Shown: piece by piece, positions 11,444 through 24,569 of the stretch | Layout of the letters: the number at the start of each line of letters is the position of its first letter | How positions within the stretch are numbered: the first letter of the stretch is position 1 | Source: Ulota crispa | Taxonomy: Eukaryota > Streptophyta > Bryopsida > Orthotrichales > Orthotrichaceae | DNA length: 64,000 nucleotides | Reading direction: 5' to 3' | NCBI GenBank assembly: GCA_963920765.1 | Contig: OY987248.1 | Location: 1,927,001-1,991,000, forward strand | Position numbers and translations under genes: made by a program | The notes under the pieces: generated by a model | What the model saw: only the letters and a program-made list of their open reading frames with translations | Database searches by the model: none | Told to the model about the DNA's origin: nothing

Positions 11444-12319
11444 ATAACCCCTAAAGGACCAAGGTGCCCACTTTGGGCTTTATGAGAACTCGGGCAGGCT
11501 CTATTGACTTCATATTTTGGAATTTTTTCATGAAAAAATTAGGATGGATGCTACTCATCATAATCTACATGTGAAGCTTTATTTCATGTCATTCCAATAA
11601 GTATTGCAAAAGTTAGAAGGTTTTTTCAATTTCAATGTCAAACCAAGTAGCAAAAATTATATTCTAGAATTTATTTATATTTTTTATAGAATTTTATAGA
11701 TTGATACCTACTCAAAAAAATTGAATCACTCAATTCCAAATAGGTAAGAGTTAAAAGGAGTTTTCTTTTGCGGGCAATGAAGCTAGGAACAAGGTAGAAA
11801 AAATATATAAAATTATCTTTTACTCTCAATTTTGAAAATTTTCAAATGAAAATGAAAATTAAAGTCACTAATTGTCTTTTAGAGCATTCTCACTATTGGG
11901 ATTAACATTTTTCAAATTCTTCCAAAATTTACTAACATATTAGTTATATCTTTCATTCATCAATACTATTCACTTTACAATTTTTGTAAAAATGAATCCA
12001 AAATTCTTTTGGTTAATTTTTTTGGTTAATTTTTTTTATATATGCTTTCAACCCAGTTTTGAACATATTTCCAAAATTGCATAAGAAATACAACATATGT
12101 GTTTTTCTCTAAAAAATTTGAAAAATAAAACTTCACCTTTTAGAAGGATTAGAAAAGCCTACATTTTGAAATTTAGGCAAATTGATCTTGCAATTGGTGT
12201 GGATATTCATTCTGAAATTTTGGGACAATGTACTTGTGCTAGTCAACCAAAAGATCTTACGGTTGGATTTGTTAAAAGGTAAGTTTCAATGAAGATTTTA
12301 ACCTTAATTTAGGGATTAA
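11444..12319. mobile_element. TTAA-clan element, about 876 bp, plus orientation
   Basis: It begins ATAACCCCTAAAGGACC, a one-base change from TTAA, and ends TTTAGGGATTAA. A second copy lies inverted at 16767-17674 and aligns over nearly its whole length. An AGAGCATTCTCACTATTGGG segment near 11880 suggests an older Tourist-like piece captured inside. Confidence 0.75.
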
Positions 12320-12966
12320 TATTTTGAAGCAGTTTTGGATCTCTAAACACAAAAGAATTTTAAGGGATAATCAACGAAGAAGAGTCTTTTTGCTTTCATA
12401 AACAAGTAGATTTGTCATTAGTTGAAAGTTAATGTAACCGGTTGGACGGTTGGAAGTTACAAGTAGGTTAATCAACATCGGAAACAAAGAAAATTGTGTT
12501 TCTCAATGATGAAATTTCCGAGATCGATTGGAGATGCTCAATGGAGATTACAAATTTTTCTGTGCCAAAGAAAAGATACTTTGACAATTACAAGCACTAA
12601 CTACTTTTTTTCTATCCAAAAGCGGCTCGGTGTTAAGCAGTACGGGTGCAGATGCCCCCAAGCTTACTCCAAAAGGCGAGCCAATGCTGCAGGAAGTCAG
12701 GAACCTAGACCCTGGTAAAGTAGCCTCTTGTTTTCACCTTGCCAGCAAGGGATCCTAGACCGACCAAGTTCAAATTTAAAAGTAAGTAAAAAATGTGGGA
12801 CCCAGATATTTTCCCCTGCCAGTTTTTCATCCAGGGTCGGTTCAAGATATTTTTCTTACCATTTTTTCATCCAGGGTCGGTTCAAGATATTTTTCTTACC
12901 AGCTTTTCATCCAGAGTCGGTTTCATTCCAGGCAACAAGTCCGAACCCTTGCCGCCTGATAAGTCA
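12320..12966. other. Intervening DNA with a 50-bp direct repeat
   Basis: Positions about 12822-12925 contain two to three tandem units of roughly 48 bp carrying TTTTTCATCCAGGGTCGGTT. Around 12620-12720 the sequence is more GC-rich than its surroundings, but no exon or tRNA-like fold was recognised there. Confidence 0.5.
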
Positions 12967-14283
12967 GGGGCGGTTCACACTATGCTCCAGGTCTTACTGA
13001 ATTCTGAGAGTTTGATTGGTATAGGGTCAAAAGCTGGCCCTTGACGCTTCACATTACCTCTCAAGTCCCATATCTTGGCTGCTTACATGATGACATTTTT
13101 TGGAAGTTTTGGCACTAAAGAAGGTGGGACTTCATTCAAAATTTGAGTCTATCATTTTATTATACCCAACTTTCAACTCAAGTCTCACAAACATTTTTGC
13201 ATAAAATATTCATAATTTTCTATAGTACTCCCTTTTACCCTCAACCCTTAAACTCATGAGAGTATTTTTCTTGGTTCAAGAAGGTATTTTGACTTTTTTT
13301 GAATTATAGTTGTAAGATCATTACTAAACATTGACAAAAAAAAAGTTGTAATTGTGGGATCTTGAACTTTAAGGCTTCTAAGTGATAATGCCAAAAAAAA
13401 ATTCAAAAAAAATCATGCAAATATTAAGATATTTGTGATGGAATATGGATGAGTGTAATTTGCTATTTGTCTTTTATGAGCCACCCATAAACTTGTTTTG
13501 CAAATTGGCAACTTTGAAGTACAAAATTGGGAAACAACCACTTATGATGATTGTGTATTTATTGTTGTTACTTCAAAACTAATACTTCCCCTTCCAAATC
13601 TATGACCACACTTTCACAAATGAGTTTGCAATGCAATTGTCAAAGAGCTCCTGCTTGATACAAAGAAAATGTTTAACTCCAATTATTGACTGAAAATCAA
13701 TTTGAAAAAAAAAAGTCAACAATGAATGAATTCTAATTTATATAACAAAAACATTCCAAGTGAAATTAGCGCAATAACGCATTTAGATTTTGTTAGATGA
13801 TGAAATTTCAATAAAAGAGCCCCCATTGCCCAAGGGAGTGCCCAAGGAAAATCTTGGCTTAATGCTCAATTTATTGCATGTCTTTCAAGTGTGGCAGCTT
13901 GTCATAGGTGACACTTTTAATGCGCAATAGGTAAGCTTACAATTTAACTTTCACCAAAAATAATGCAAATTTAGTATGGAGAATACGAAGATTGAAAAAT
14001 TGAAGCAAATTGTAAACAGCAACTTTTCCAAAAAAAATAATCTATATTGGCAACAAGGTCTCAAAGTTTCTTGCATAATATTCAGTAGCTTCTTGAAGAG
14101 GGTGCCTTTTCCTCTCCCTAGGCTTTCATTCATCCCTTGACAAGGCCCCACATTGACTAATAGGCCCCACATCAATTGACAGGCCCCACATTGACAATCA
14201 ACTGAAGTATGTGCAGTAAAATAGGCCAAATTTCATGACAAATTGCACTAACTTTTTGACAAAATTGGGCATGTCCCCATAGC

Positions 14284-14319
14284 TAAAGAATGGTGTGGAA
14301 TATTCCACACCATTCTTTA
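14284..14319. repeat. 36-bp perfect palindrome
   Basis: It is centred between 14301 and 14302 and contains GGTGTGGAATATTCCACACC. A looser inverted repeat (CATGTCCCC / GGAGGACATG) extends outside it. The core matches 8829-8848. Confidence 0.85.
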
Positions 14320-14393
14320 ACAGGGAGGACATGCATGCTAAGTGCTATTGAATGTTATAAACCCCCAAATTTGATGCCTCAAAAATTTATGGG

Positions 14394-15165
14394 TTAACCC
14401 TTGAGCACCCCAAGAGCAATTATATCGCCTCTCCAAATGCAATTTATGATGGTATGGGGTCAGATTTTGGCATACAGGGCCAATTCTTTTTTTGGGGGTA
14501 CAAGTGCCTAGGGTACTACCAGGGGTAGTGTGGACCCGGATCGTGATGGGTGCATGCATATGACATCCACCTATGGATTGATGAAAACTTGTTCAAGGAG
14601 CCATTTTGGTTTTATCCTTGACCGGCTCCACCTTCTAGTGCCAGTTGCATACAGTTGGGGGCGGCCACTTGGAGCAAGAGCAGGAAAGTCCCAGGCTCCC
14701 AACGCAGTACCATCGGCAGAGAGTCTTACGTGGCATTCCAACCGGTAGTAGGTCCCGGTGAGTACCATCAGGGTCCTCTTTTTCTAGATCAAGTTTCATA
14801 CTCAAAATCTACTTGGAATACCCTAAAAATTGGTGGGTAGCTAGGTATCTCACCTTCAAACCATGCCCCCAAATTTCAAAACAAATTTCCACTGGCTCAT
14901 GCCAAAACCAAGGGTCCGCACTAGAAGATGCCCAGAATTTTGTCAAAAAAATCCCGTGTCAGCAGGACGCTAACCATTATAATTTGGTGAAAGGGACGGT
15001 GAAACTGCCCTAGATTTCTCAAGAGGGTCCAACACCAAATTATCCACAATTTTATAAGGTCCATCTACGTGGATTTTAATTATCACAAACCTATGCCCTC
15101 TTTACTGACCCGAGGTCTACCTGACTTGGAAAAACGAGAATCTGAGCTGAGCGCTCGGGGGTTAA
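14394..15165. mobile_element. TTAA-bounded element, 772 bp, nested
   Basis: It starts TTAACCCTTGAGCACCCC and ends GAGCGCTCGGGGGTTAA. The terminus resembles that of 22351-24569, with GAGCGC replacing the AAAGGACC core of other TTAA elements. Both sit 60-80 bp inside the right end of a GGGGCGG element. Confidence 0.65.
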
Positions 15166-15222
15166 TAACCAAACAAAAGGGACTTACAAAAATGGGACAT
15201 GGGACGTAGTGCGAACCGCCCC

Positions 15223-15903
15223 TTAGATTCTGAAAGGTTTGGGCAGTGACCAGTGATCAGCAATACCAGGCCTTCCTGCTCCTCCATTCATTTCCCACTA
15301 ATACCAACCCCAGTACAGTTGGGACGTACTTTTGCCCTAGTTATGCTTTTGTGCACAAAATAACCTACACCGACCACTCTACAATATAAAGTTAAGTTGA
15401 AAGACAGTTATTTATATTATCAATAACTAAGTCTTACACTCTACAGGCATAAAAACAATGACACGTAAGCCTTTCATGACTTTGAAATATTTATATTGTT
15501 TTGATAAAAAATTTGTGGATCAAAAAAGTAAAAAAAATCAGAAAAATCAAGGATTAATTCTTGAGTGGCTTTTGTTATCTTATGATTACTTTTACACTAA
15601 AGGACTTCAAAGTTTCAGCTATGTTTTCTATAAAATTTATCAAGGAAAACATCTCACTTATCAAGTGGATAAAATTGAATGATATATCACTTGATTTTAT
15701 GATTTGTGTTTCATGGTTTGTGTTTCATCACTTAAAATAGGTAGAAGAGATTGCTTGACAAAACCTGCAAGAATTTTGTGTCAAACAAGATCTTTAAATG
15801 TGAGGAATTGTAAAGATGCATAATTGTTAGTGTGCATTATTGCCCTAGAATTCCAAATGTCAACTATGTTACACAATTTTACTTCCATCACAAGTGTGTT
15901 TTA
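15223..15903. other. AT-rich non-coding stretch
   Basis: No gene or bounded element was seen. One AT-rich ORF of 74 codons (15458-15682) has low complexity and no recognised similarity. Confidence 0.4.
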
Positions 15904-16218
15904 GAGCATCTCCACTGGTGGCTTTGGTTTGCTCAAAGTGGATGAAAAGTAGCCAGGCCCCTCTCAAAACCCTCTCAAACTCTCTTATTTGGCATCTTTA
16001 GCAAGCCACTCTCCAAGCCATTATTCATGCACTATTCACCCTAAAGTTTACTAAGCTTTATTCTCTACTTTCCTAAATAAGTGGTCAATTGCTTATTTAT
16101 GGGGTGTGTTGGAGTGTAAGGCCACCTTTTCAAAGAGTATGGGTGGTGATTGAGAACCTTTGGGCCTTGCCATACCAAATGGGAAACTTTGAGCAAGTCT
16201 CAACCGATGGAGATGCTC
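15904..16218. mobile_element. Tourist/Harbinger-like MITE, 315 bp
   Basis: The terminal repeats are GAGCATCTCCACTGG and CCGATGGAGATGCTC. TTA flanks both sides (15901-15903 and 16219-16221), which is the PIF/Harbinger target duplication. It is non-coding. Confidence 0.85.
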
Positions 16219-16766
16219 TTATCATGCTAAAAGTGGAGCCAAATCATGCAAGTGTTTGTGTGTTTGGTGATTGAAAGTTAAAGCCTTGAAATCTCTACTA
16301 AAAACGCAAAAATCCATTAATTGTCCAAAGATCCTCAATCCAACTTTGTATCATTGCCTAACTAATGTTTGCTACCTTGAATTATTTAAAAAGTTACTTT
16401 TGCATCTAAAAGTAGGGGTCATTAATACTGATAGATCTAAGGTGGAGTTACATTGGTTTTGTAATGATCGAATTCTTGAATTTCATTGTGACCAGCGAGA
16501 GGATCCAAACGCACCAAAGAAAGTATCATTTACTATTGCGTGTATGCAATAAAAGCTATAAGAAACTATTCTTTTTAGTAAATTATATAAAAAAAAACTT
16601 TTCAAAAGATTGATGCATATTCATTAAAAAAAAAAAAAAAACACCACTTCAAATGATCCTTTATATTCTTATTCTCCGTAAAAAGCTCCCGCACTAATAG
16701 TATTATGTCTCGTATAATGTATACGGTGTGATAAGGCTATACCAAGAACATAACACAAGTTAACCC
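16219..16766. other. Non-coding stretch with an A run
   Basis: No gene is recognised. A run of A bases lies near 16625-16641. The 93-codon ORF at 16271-16552 has no feature I can assign. Confidence 0.4.
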
Positions 16767-17674
16767 TTAACCCCTAAAATTTATTTGTGTTTAGAGGCCC
16801 AAAATTGCTTCAAAATACTAGTCCCCAAATCAGGGTCAAAATCTTCATTGAAATTACTCAACCATAGGATCCTTTGGTTGGCTTGCACAAGTACATTGCC
16901 CCAAAATTTCAAAATGAATATCCCCACCAATTGCAAGATCAATGTGCCTAAATTTCAAAATGTAGGCTTTTCTAATCCTTCTAAAAGGTGAAGTTTTATT
17001 TTTCAAATTTTTTAGAGAAAAACACATATGTTGTATTTCTTATGCAGTTTTGGAAATATGTTCAAAACTGGGTTGAAAGCATATATAAAAAAAATTAACC
17101 AAAAAAATTTTGGATTCATTTTTACAAAAATTGTAAAGTGAATGGTATTGATGAATGAAAGATATAACTAATATGTTAATAAATTTTGGAAGAATTTGAA
17201 AAATGTTAATCCCAATAGTGAGAATCCTCTAACACACAACTAGTAACTTTATTTTTCATTTTCATTTGTAATTTTTCAAAATTGAGAGTAAAAGATAATT
17301 TTATATATTTTTTCTACCCTGTTCCTAGCTTCATTGCCCGCAAAAGAAAACTCCTTGTAAATCTTACCTCATTATTTGGAATTGAGTGATTCAAATTTTT
17401 TTGAGTAGGTATCAATCTATATAATTCTATAAAAAAAATTTAAAAAAAATTTAGAATATATTTTTTGCTGCCTAGTTTGACATTGAAATTGAAAAAACCT
17501 TCTAACTTTTGCAATACTTATTGGAATGACATGAAATAAAGCTTCATATGTAGATTATGATGAGTAGCATCCATCCTAATTTTTTCATGAAAAAACTCCA
17601 AAATATGAAGTCAATAGAGCCTGCCCAAGTTCTCATAAAGCCCAAAGTGGGTTCCTTGAGCCTTTAGGGATTAA
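16767..17674. mobile_element. TTAA-clan element, about 908 bp, inverted copy
   Basis: It starts TTAACCCCTAAAATTT and ends CCTTTAGGGATTAA. It is the reverse complement of 11444-12319. The two copies lie about 4.4 kb apart in opposite orientation. Confidence 0.75.
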
Positions 17675-17900
17675 AGGACAAGGCTACTATTATACATATT
17701 ATGTATGCTGCTTTATAACTGGCATTTGCTATCAACAAAAAGTTTTAATTTAAGATCTTGACTACCTCACTAGAACAACATTGATCTATATTCTGATTTC
17801 TTTATTGACCTCAAATGCAATAAAGATGTGAATGGACTTCAAATACAAGAAAAATACCCTTTATTGTATTGGACGCAAAGGGCTGCCTTGTCCTTTAGAA
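17671..17900. mobile_element. TTAA-flanked MITE (G240 family), copy 2, inverted
   Basis: It shares its left TTAA (17671-17674) with the preceding element and ends TTGTCCTTTAG. The interior is the reverse complement of the 6585-6819 copy. Confidence 0.75.
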
Positions 17901-20773
17901 GTCAAGAACATTGGTATTTACGAGTTAATATTTGCGTAAGCATGTGGTTATAATAGTAAATCCACTAAATAAAATATAAAAATTGCAACAAGTCAACAAT
18001 CATATAAATTGTAGTGATTACAATTGAAACTGTACTCCATTTGACGCTATCATGCTACTTTATATTCCGTCTCATGGATAATACTATAGCCCTACTCACA
18101 AAATACTTAACCCATTAAGGTCCATGGTCGATTACGAGGAGTGTGCAATCCTTTGTATGGCCATTTGGGGGAAATTTTAAAACGACTAAATATTGATGTC
18201 TACCACAAATCTGACCATATAGATATAAGTATCTTGCAAGGTATAGTGTTATGCATCATGAATTATGCTCACTCCTTAGTTGTTATGACCATCTTTTTGC
18301 ATTTATTGGTATAATTTCAGCCATTACTCTTTTAGTTTTTTAAACCCTCTAACCACATGCCACCTCAGATTGGCTTGGTTGTTGTCCTAAACGCTTCAAT
18401 TTCCAATTCCCTAAACTTATCCCCTTTGCCACGTCATCAAATTCCTTGACATGCTCTCTTTACAAACTAAAAAGAGTCAAAATCAACCAGGAACTAGTTG
18501 ACCGGACCTTAATGGGTTAATGTAATTCTTAGTTATATGAATTTGTTAAAAAGTGGAGTATTGATAATGCCTTTTACCAAAGATTTCAAAAAGAATACAC
18601 TTCATCAAAGACCAATGGCTAATCAAAGTACATCTTTTGAATATCTATCTAAGTAGCTGTAGACCCGTAGTGACAATTTTGGATGCTTTCTAGGGTGATT
18701 GCAAGAAACACTTGTACTACATTTTGTCCCCTCCCCCCTAGGCGGGATGTAATAGGCTTGTATCTTTTGCATAACAAGTTCTTTTAACCTGAAATTTCAG
18801 ATTAAGGTGAACATCAAAGTTACTGATGTTCAATAAATTTTTGGTATTCTTTAAAATTATTTTTCTATTTATAAGGGGGCCCCGATTGCATGTATACCTT
18901 TGTGGTTTTGGGGGGTTTTTAGTACTATATTGGGTTTGAAAAAGAAAAATTGCTGCCACAAATTAGAGTAGTGGTTAAGGAAGCATCATTACACAAATCT
19001 ATAAACCAGTTTTATGAAACTCAAAAATCTCTGCCCTACACATTGTCTCAAAGTGGGCATCCTTTCTCCCTCCATTGGCGGAAGATAAAAACCTTCCTCC
19101 AAAACGTACTTGCATAAGTTCAAGCTAATGAGGGAAATCAGAAATGGCCATATTTTGTTTTCTTTTTTTGAATATTTTTACTATTTTCTAAAAGCAAAAA
19201 GAAAATTGTCTTCTTGTTGGTAACTTTTGTCCTTGTATTTTTGTGCATAACTTTTAGAATAAACTTTTTCTAGTTTTGAACTTCCACAAGTATGCTATTT
19301 TAAGTTCTTTACAAATTTTCTATATTTTGTTTCATTAAAAAAATTATTTCAAAAGCTCATAGTACTACTTATTACTACCAGTTTTAAGGGTGTTTGAGGC
19401 AAAACTATGAAGTGTTTCTTGCAACTACCCTCCACTGAAGTGGAAACACATACGCCCTCTTTACACTAGAGGTAAGAAGTGATGAAAAAAATCTCCTATG
19501 GGTCATGGTTTATTCTTGAAAGGTTGCCTTTTGGAGTTAACGAGTTTTGGTTGTAATGTAGAGTGAGAAGGGGTCACGAAATTGAGTTTTATTTTTTAGC
19601 ATATTTCCTAAAAAAATATCAAATAACTACAATTAATTGATTGTAAGGATTTTGGCCATAAACGTCCATGAAATCATGGTTGTCACATGCGACCACCCAT
19701 CTGCCCGAAGTGCTTGATTGAGCTCAGGTTTGTCCAATGTAGTCAACTCATAGTTGACTTCAAAAATTGATAAAAAATGATAATTTTTCTTTATTTTGTA
19801 CGTGTTGGTGACACTTGTTGCAACCATGAAGTCAAAATGTGGATTTAAAGCCATATCATGCAATGAAAATGAAAAATAGTGATTTGATTCTTCCCTTTTT
19901 AGATCAAAAACCTTAAACATGTCCTAAAAAACAAGAGCAAACACGTATGTCCACTTGTCCGGTCCAATTTGTCTATTTGCATGTGCTATCCGACAACCTA
20001 AACTTGCACAAAGTAACAATGTTGCTTGAAATTATAATTAGACCTACGTTTTTTGATGGGTTTGATGCAAATCATAAGGGGCCCAAAATTGTTCATTTTC
20101 AATATCATGCAAGACAAAGGTGTTGTCTGCTTGATCTTCTCAATTTCTGTAATTTTTATTAGCTGGAATTTTGGCCTCCATGTCTCCTTGCCTCTGGTGT
20201 ACAGACTGCCTACGTTATCAAGATTCTTAAAACATAAAATGGCCAATCAACATGTAGAGAAACTTTAACGCTTACAAAGGGTAAGAAATTGAGAAGGCCA
20301 ACCAAAGCAAACCTTTTGAACACCTTTGATGCGGAAAGGACAGTACGTATTTCATGAGCACGTAGAGAATTTTAACAAGTAAAAAGGTAACAAGCCTTCC
20401 AATGTACAACTTTTCAACATATGAGTGCATGAACCACCCCCCAATTGGTGTGAAAAACATGACAAGTGGCAATCTTTGCAATTTTGAATGCTTTCTACCA
20501 AAGGAAACCGAACATTTTTCGATATTTTCATCACCGAATGAAGAAGTTTTAACACGTGAAGGTAGCAACAGATGTCCACAAAAGTGAACGCCTGTCCATT
20601 TCCAAGTGGTGGTCCTGCCAACCAACTTTACACCTTAACTTAACTCCAATGCGTCCATGCCAACACTTTCCACAGGGGAAGAATAAACTTGAATATCAAA
20701 ACCAGTCTTCACCTCCCCAGTCCCTACCCCTCCCTGTCGGAACCACCCTTTGCCCACAGAAAAACAGCAATAA
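17901..20773. other. Non-coding desert
   Basis: No recognisable exon, RNA gene or bounded element was found. Sparse ORFs of 70-117 codons on both strands overlap each other, are AT-rich and lack known motifs. Old, unrecognisable repeats are likely. Confidence 0.4.
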
Positions 20774-21777
20774 GGGGCGGTTCACACTCCGTCCCACGTT
20801 CTACTGAAATCTGAGAGTTTGATTGGTGTAGCGTCAAAAGTTGAGACTTGGGGCTTCACACTAAGGTGGACAAACCCATACTTGAGCATTTAAGGGTTTG
20901 GGGGTATCTCATGGTCTCGGAAAATTCAAGAAAAAAAGTCAGTAGGGCTAGTCTTTCAACAAGCTGTCCAAAAACAAAAAATTTGTGAAAAAAAGTATTG
21001 TAGATTATTTTATATAATGTCAAAGTTGCAGCTCATGGGGTCCTATTAGCAACTCTAGACTAACCTTGAAATTGCTTAGTTGTGTTCCTATAATGGCACT
21101 TCAGGGTCCCAACCCCAACCATCTCAAAGTAGCTTGGCACCTGACATGTGGCAAAATTTGCTTGTGCAAGAGACATTCACTACTCCACTTTGGGTTCAAT
21201 AGTGGGCGGAGAAGCTCCAAAAAGTAGGGAGTAGGATTGGGGGATGCTCAGACAACAAACCCTCTACCTTACGTCCCAAGTCCCACATCTTGGACTCCTG
21301 GTTGCTTACATGGAGCAACATTTTTTGACAAGTTTGACATTGAAGATAATGGGAATATGGGATTTCACTCCAAGTTTGGGTCAATTATTTTGCTAGACCC
21401 AACTTTTAGTTTCAGCCTAAACCCCACCAATATTTTTTGCATAAAATATTCAAGACTTTCTTTAGTAATGTAGGGGGCTCATAAATTGACCATCTAAGGG
21501 CTAAAACTTAATTTTGGGGAGGTGAGACTTCTTAAAATGTTTTTTAGTAAATTTTCCTTGAAAGACAAGAGAAGGTGTTATTCATTAATTTGGGAAAAAG
21601 CATACAAAGTTGGATTTCTGGCTTTTTTTTCCAGAGCGCCATATTCATGGAGTTGAGAATTTGTTGACTATTTTCCAATGAAATGAGATATATATCATCC
21701 AAAAAGACACTCTTTTTGAATAGAAAGCTCATTAACTTCTAAAATTTTGAACAAAAGTAACATCATATTCATTAATA

Positions 21778-21842
21778 TGAGAGTTTTCCATTGAAATGAG
21801 AGTTTTCCATTGAAATGAGAGTTTTCCATTTGAAATGAGATG
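21778..21842. repeat. 20-bp tandem repeat, three units
   Basis: Three consecutive units of GAGAGTTTTCCATTGAAAT form a short minisatellite. Confidence 0.8.
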
Positions 21843-22350
21843 AAAATTAAAGAAAACTCAACATCTTTTTTTATGTCAATTTAGCTAAAATTGAAAAGTT
21901 TTATGTCAATTCAGCTCAAAACTCTCATTTTAATGGAAATTGTTGATTTAAGTCAAGATCAACATGATTATTTTGAGAGGTTCCAAATCTCTCATTTTAA
22001 TGAATATGGTGTTAAGTTCATTAACTAGGTTTCAGATGACTTCCTTAATTTGAATTAAGGTGGCAATTTTGGATTAAGGTGAGGTACAAAATGGTACCCA
22101 TCGTTTTTCCAAATTAATGAATAACATGTTAGAGGAATTAACATCTAACCCAAGTTGTTGCATATTTTTGGAGCTTGTGGAATTAGTTGTGAAGTTTTGA
22201 AATTGAAGTGGCATAGGGCTCTAAAACCGCCCACCTCTTCAAGTGTACATTGCATAAAAAACAATATGTACAAATGGACTACATTTGAGAAGTTGGGCGG
22301 TTTTAGAGCCTAGGCAATTTATGAGCCTCCTACCTCACTCCTTTTTGCTC

Positions 22351-24569
22351 TTAACCCCTGAGCGCCCCAATGACAAGATCCTGGTGCTAGGGATTTGAAA
22401 TCCTTATTTGAAGAACCGGATCTAATTTTTTGATCTTGCTATAAACTACAATTATGAAGGTATTTAAGTTATCCATGCCAATGGAATAATGGCAAGGAAA
22501 GCCAAATGTTGTACAAATGCAGCAATTTTGCAAGAGAATTGATTGGGTGAAACACCATACTGCTCGTGGTGGCAAGCAGCACTTTACAAGCTGCAACCGG
22601 TCAATATCCCTTGCAAGCTTCCTTGTGTAAGCTTTGTGGTAGCAGGAAATTTGTTGGCAAGGGTTCAAGCATGTTCTAAACCCTTATTATGGCAATCGTC
22701 CACCAACTGTGCTAGTCATTGTTTTCTGTGCAATAGCAATTTGAAGCCCTAAAACTTGACATAAAAAGAAGTGCAATCTTCAAAAATTTACAAGTGTGTG
22801 CATTCACATCTAATCTTGCTACTTACAAAATTTAAGATAAATAAGGGGCTTGTAGAATTTAGCAAAAATCATCAAATAGCAATTACCTACCAAAAAATGA
22901 GATTTTGTCATCGCATGGTGTTTGATCAAATGTTACAATTTCCCATCTCCCACGGTCAATTGTTCCCAAAATTTGCAAGCCATTTTCTAAGTAGGTGTTC
23001 AACTACTTTCAATGGTCACTTTTTGTGGATCATCCAATTGACTATGATACGATGCGTCAAAGTTGTTGATCTCCAAAAACCTTGATTTTGGTGAAATGGC
23101 CTGGGCATTCCAAGGTTAATCCCTACGCGCCCAATCGACCATTTTTTGGTCGCTGCCCGTTTTTTTTGGGCTGCCCAAGACAAAAAAAAATTTCAATTTT
23201 TTTTTTCTAATAGAAAATCAAGTCTACTTTCCAACTTAACTGGAATCATGTCAATCCAAGTTAAACTCCTCCAAGGAGAAATTTTCAAAGACAAATACTT
23301 CAATATTTGCTAATATTGTAGAATTTACTATTTTGGGAAACTAATGATGTTCCCTCCTTTCAAAAGATAGCATTTTTGAAGTTTAGGATAGAATGTCTAA
23401 TTTTAACCAATCATACCAAATTTTGAAATCTATGAGTAAAATTTGTAATTTTGGTGAACCTAAAGGACCATGGCCTTTATTTTGTCAAAAGACACTCAAA
23501 TCTACCACTTCTATGGCAAAGAGTAAAAAGGTTTGAAGATTGGTCTTCTTGCATATCTAACCGTAGGATCTTGTACTAGACTTGTATAAGAATGTATTCT
23601 TCAAAACTTAAAAACTTTGATTGCATAGATTGCAAAGTATTTGCATTTAAATTGTAAAAAACAAACTTTTTTGCACCTTGCTCGACCACAATATTTGACT
23701 TTGAACTTTTTAAACTTAATTTTGTTGCACCATGGCGTTTTGAGGTTTATTTTTATATGGTGGGGAATTGAGTTGAGAATCTTTGGAAAAAAGCCAAAAC
23801 AAAAAATACTTAATTTTCATTCTTAAAAAAACATTAAATAGAAGAAAGTTTGAGACTGAACAAAATCTTGCATTGTTAACAACCTTGCAATGGAATTGAA
23901 TCACAATAATCCCAATGGTGAGATTGTTCTAGCCAGCAATCTTCACCCTTTCCAATAGTTTTTTTTTTGCAAAAATGTTAAATTTGCATTCAAAAATGAA
24001 GTTTATAAGTTATTTTTTCAAAGCAAAACCACATCTACCCGCAAACTAAAACTTCTCATAACTTTCATGTCATCTATCAGAATTGAATGATTCAAAGCTC
24101 CCCACGTCTATATAAGTCTAAAGAACCTGTTTCAGATTTTTATTCAAATGAAATGAAAATTTCAAAGAAGTTTTTGGCTGCCCGAGGAGCAGCATTTTCT
24201 AGATTTTCATGCATAACTTCTTCAATAATGTCATAATGAAGAAAAAATTACATTCCCACGTAGATATTTGAATTCCTCACCTTCAATAAAAGTTTCAGAA
24301 AATCACGCAAAGTAGTTTAACCATAGGGACATGCCTGAAATCCCATTTGTCCCTCGAAGGGACAATGGTCCTTTAGGGGTTAAATGGTAAATGCTTCTAA
24401 ATTCATTAAATAAGAGTACAAAACTTTTTTTGAAAATTTGACGGTATAGATAATTGCTAAACATCATGATTCCTATTTCCTCTTTTGAAACAAACTTCAT
24501 TGAAATTACAAGAGTATTTTTTTTGAATGCATTTATGTTTTGCCCTTACCCTCGGGCGTTTAGGGTTAA
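22351..24569. mobile_element. TTAA-bounded element, 2.2 kb, containing another
   Basis: It starts TTAACCCCTGAGCGCCCC and ends GGGCGTTTAGGGTTAA. Its termini resemble those of 14394-15165. The inner TTAA-clan copy 23455-24383 appears to be a later insertion. Confidence 0.6.
23455..24383. mobile_element. TTAA-clan 930-bp element, copy 1
   Basis: The left end is eroded to TGAACCTAAAGGACC and the right end is GGTCCTTTAGGGGTTAA. It aligns over its length with 54958-55887. Shared words include CATGGCCTTTATTTTGTC, AATCCCAATGGTGAGATTG and GGGACAATGGTCC. It has no coding capacity. Confidence 0.8.

Larger units (their letters stand above)
12967..15222. mobile_element. GGGGCGG-terminated element, 2.26 kb
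   Basis: The left end GGGGCGGTTCACACTATG is mirrored by GTGCGAACCGCCCC at the right. A related 3.87-kb element at 20774-24645 has the same ends, the same subterminal string CTGAGAGTTTGATTGGT and a homologous interior stretch (13060-13230 versus 21260-21475). A TTAA-bounded element occupies its right third. No transposase is recognisable, so it looks non-autonomous. Confidence 0.6.
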
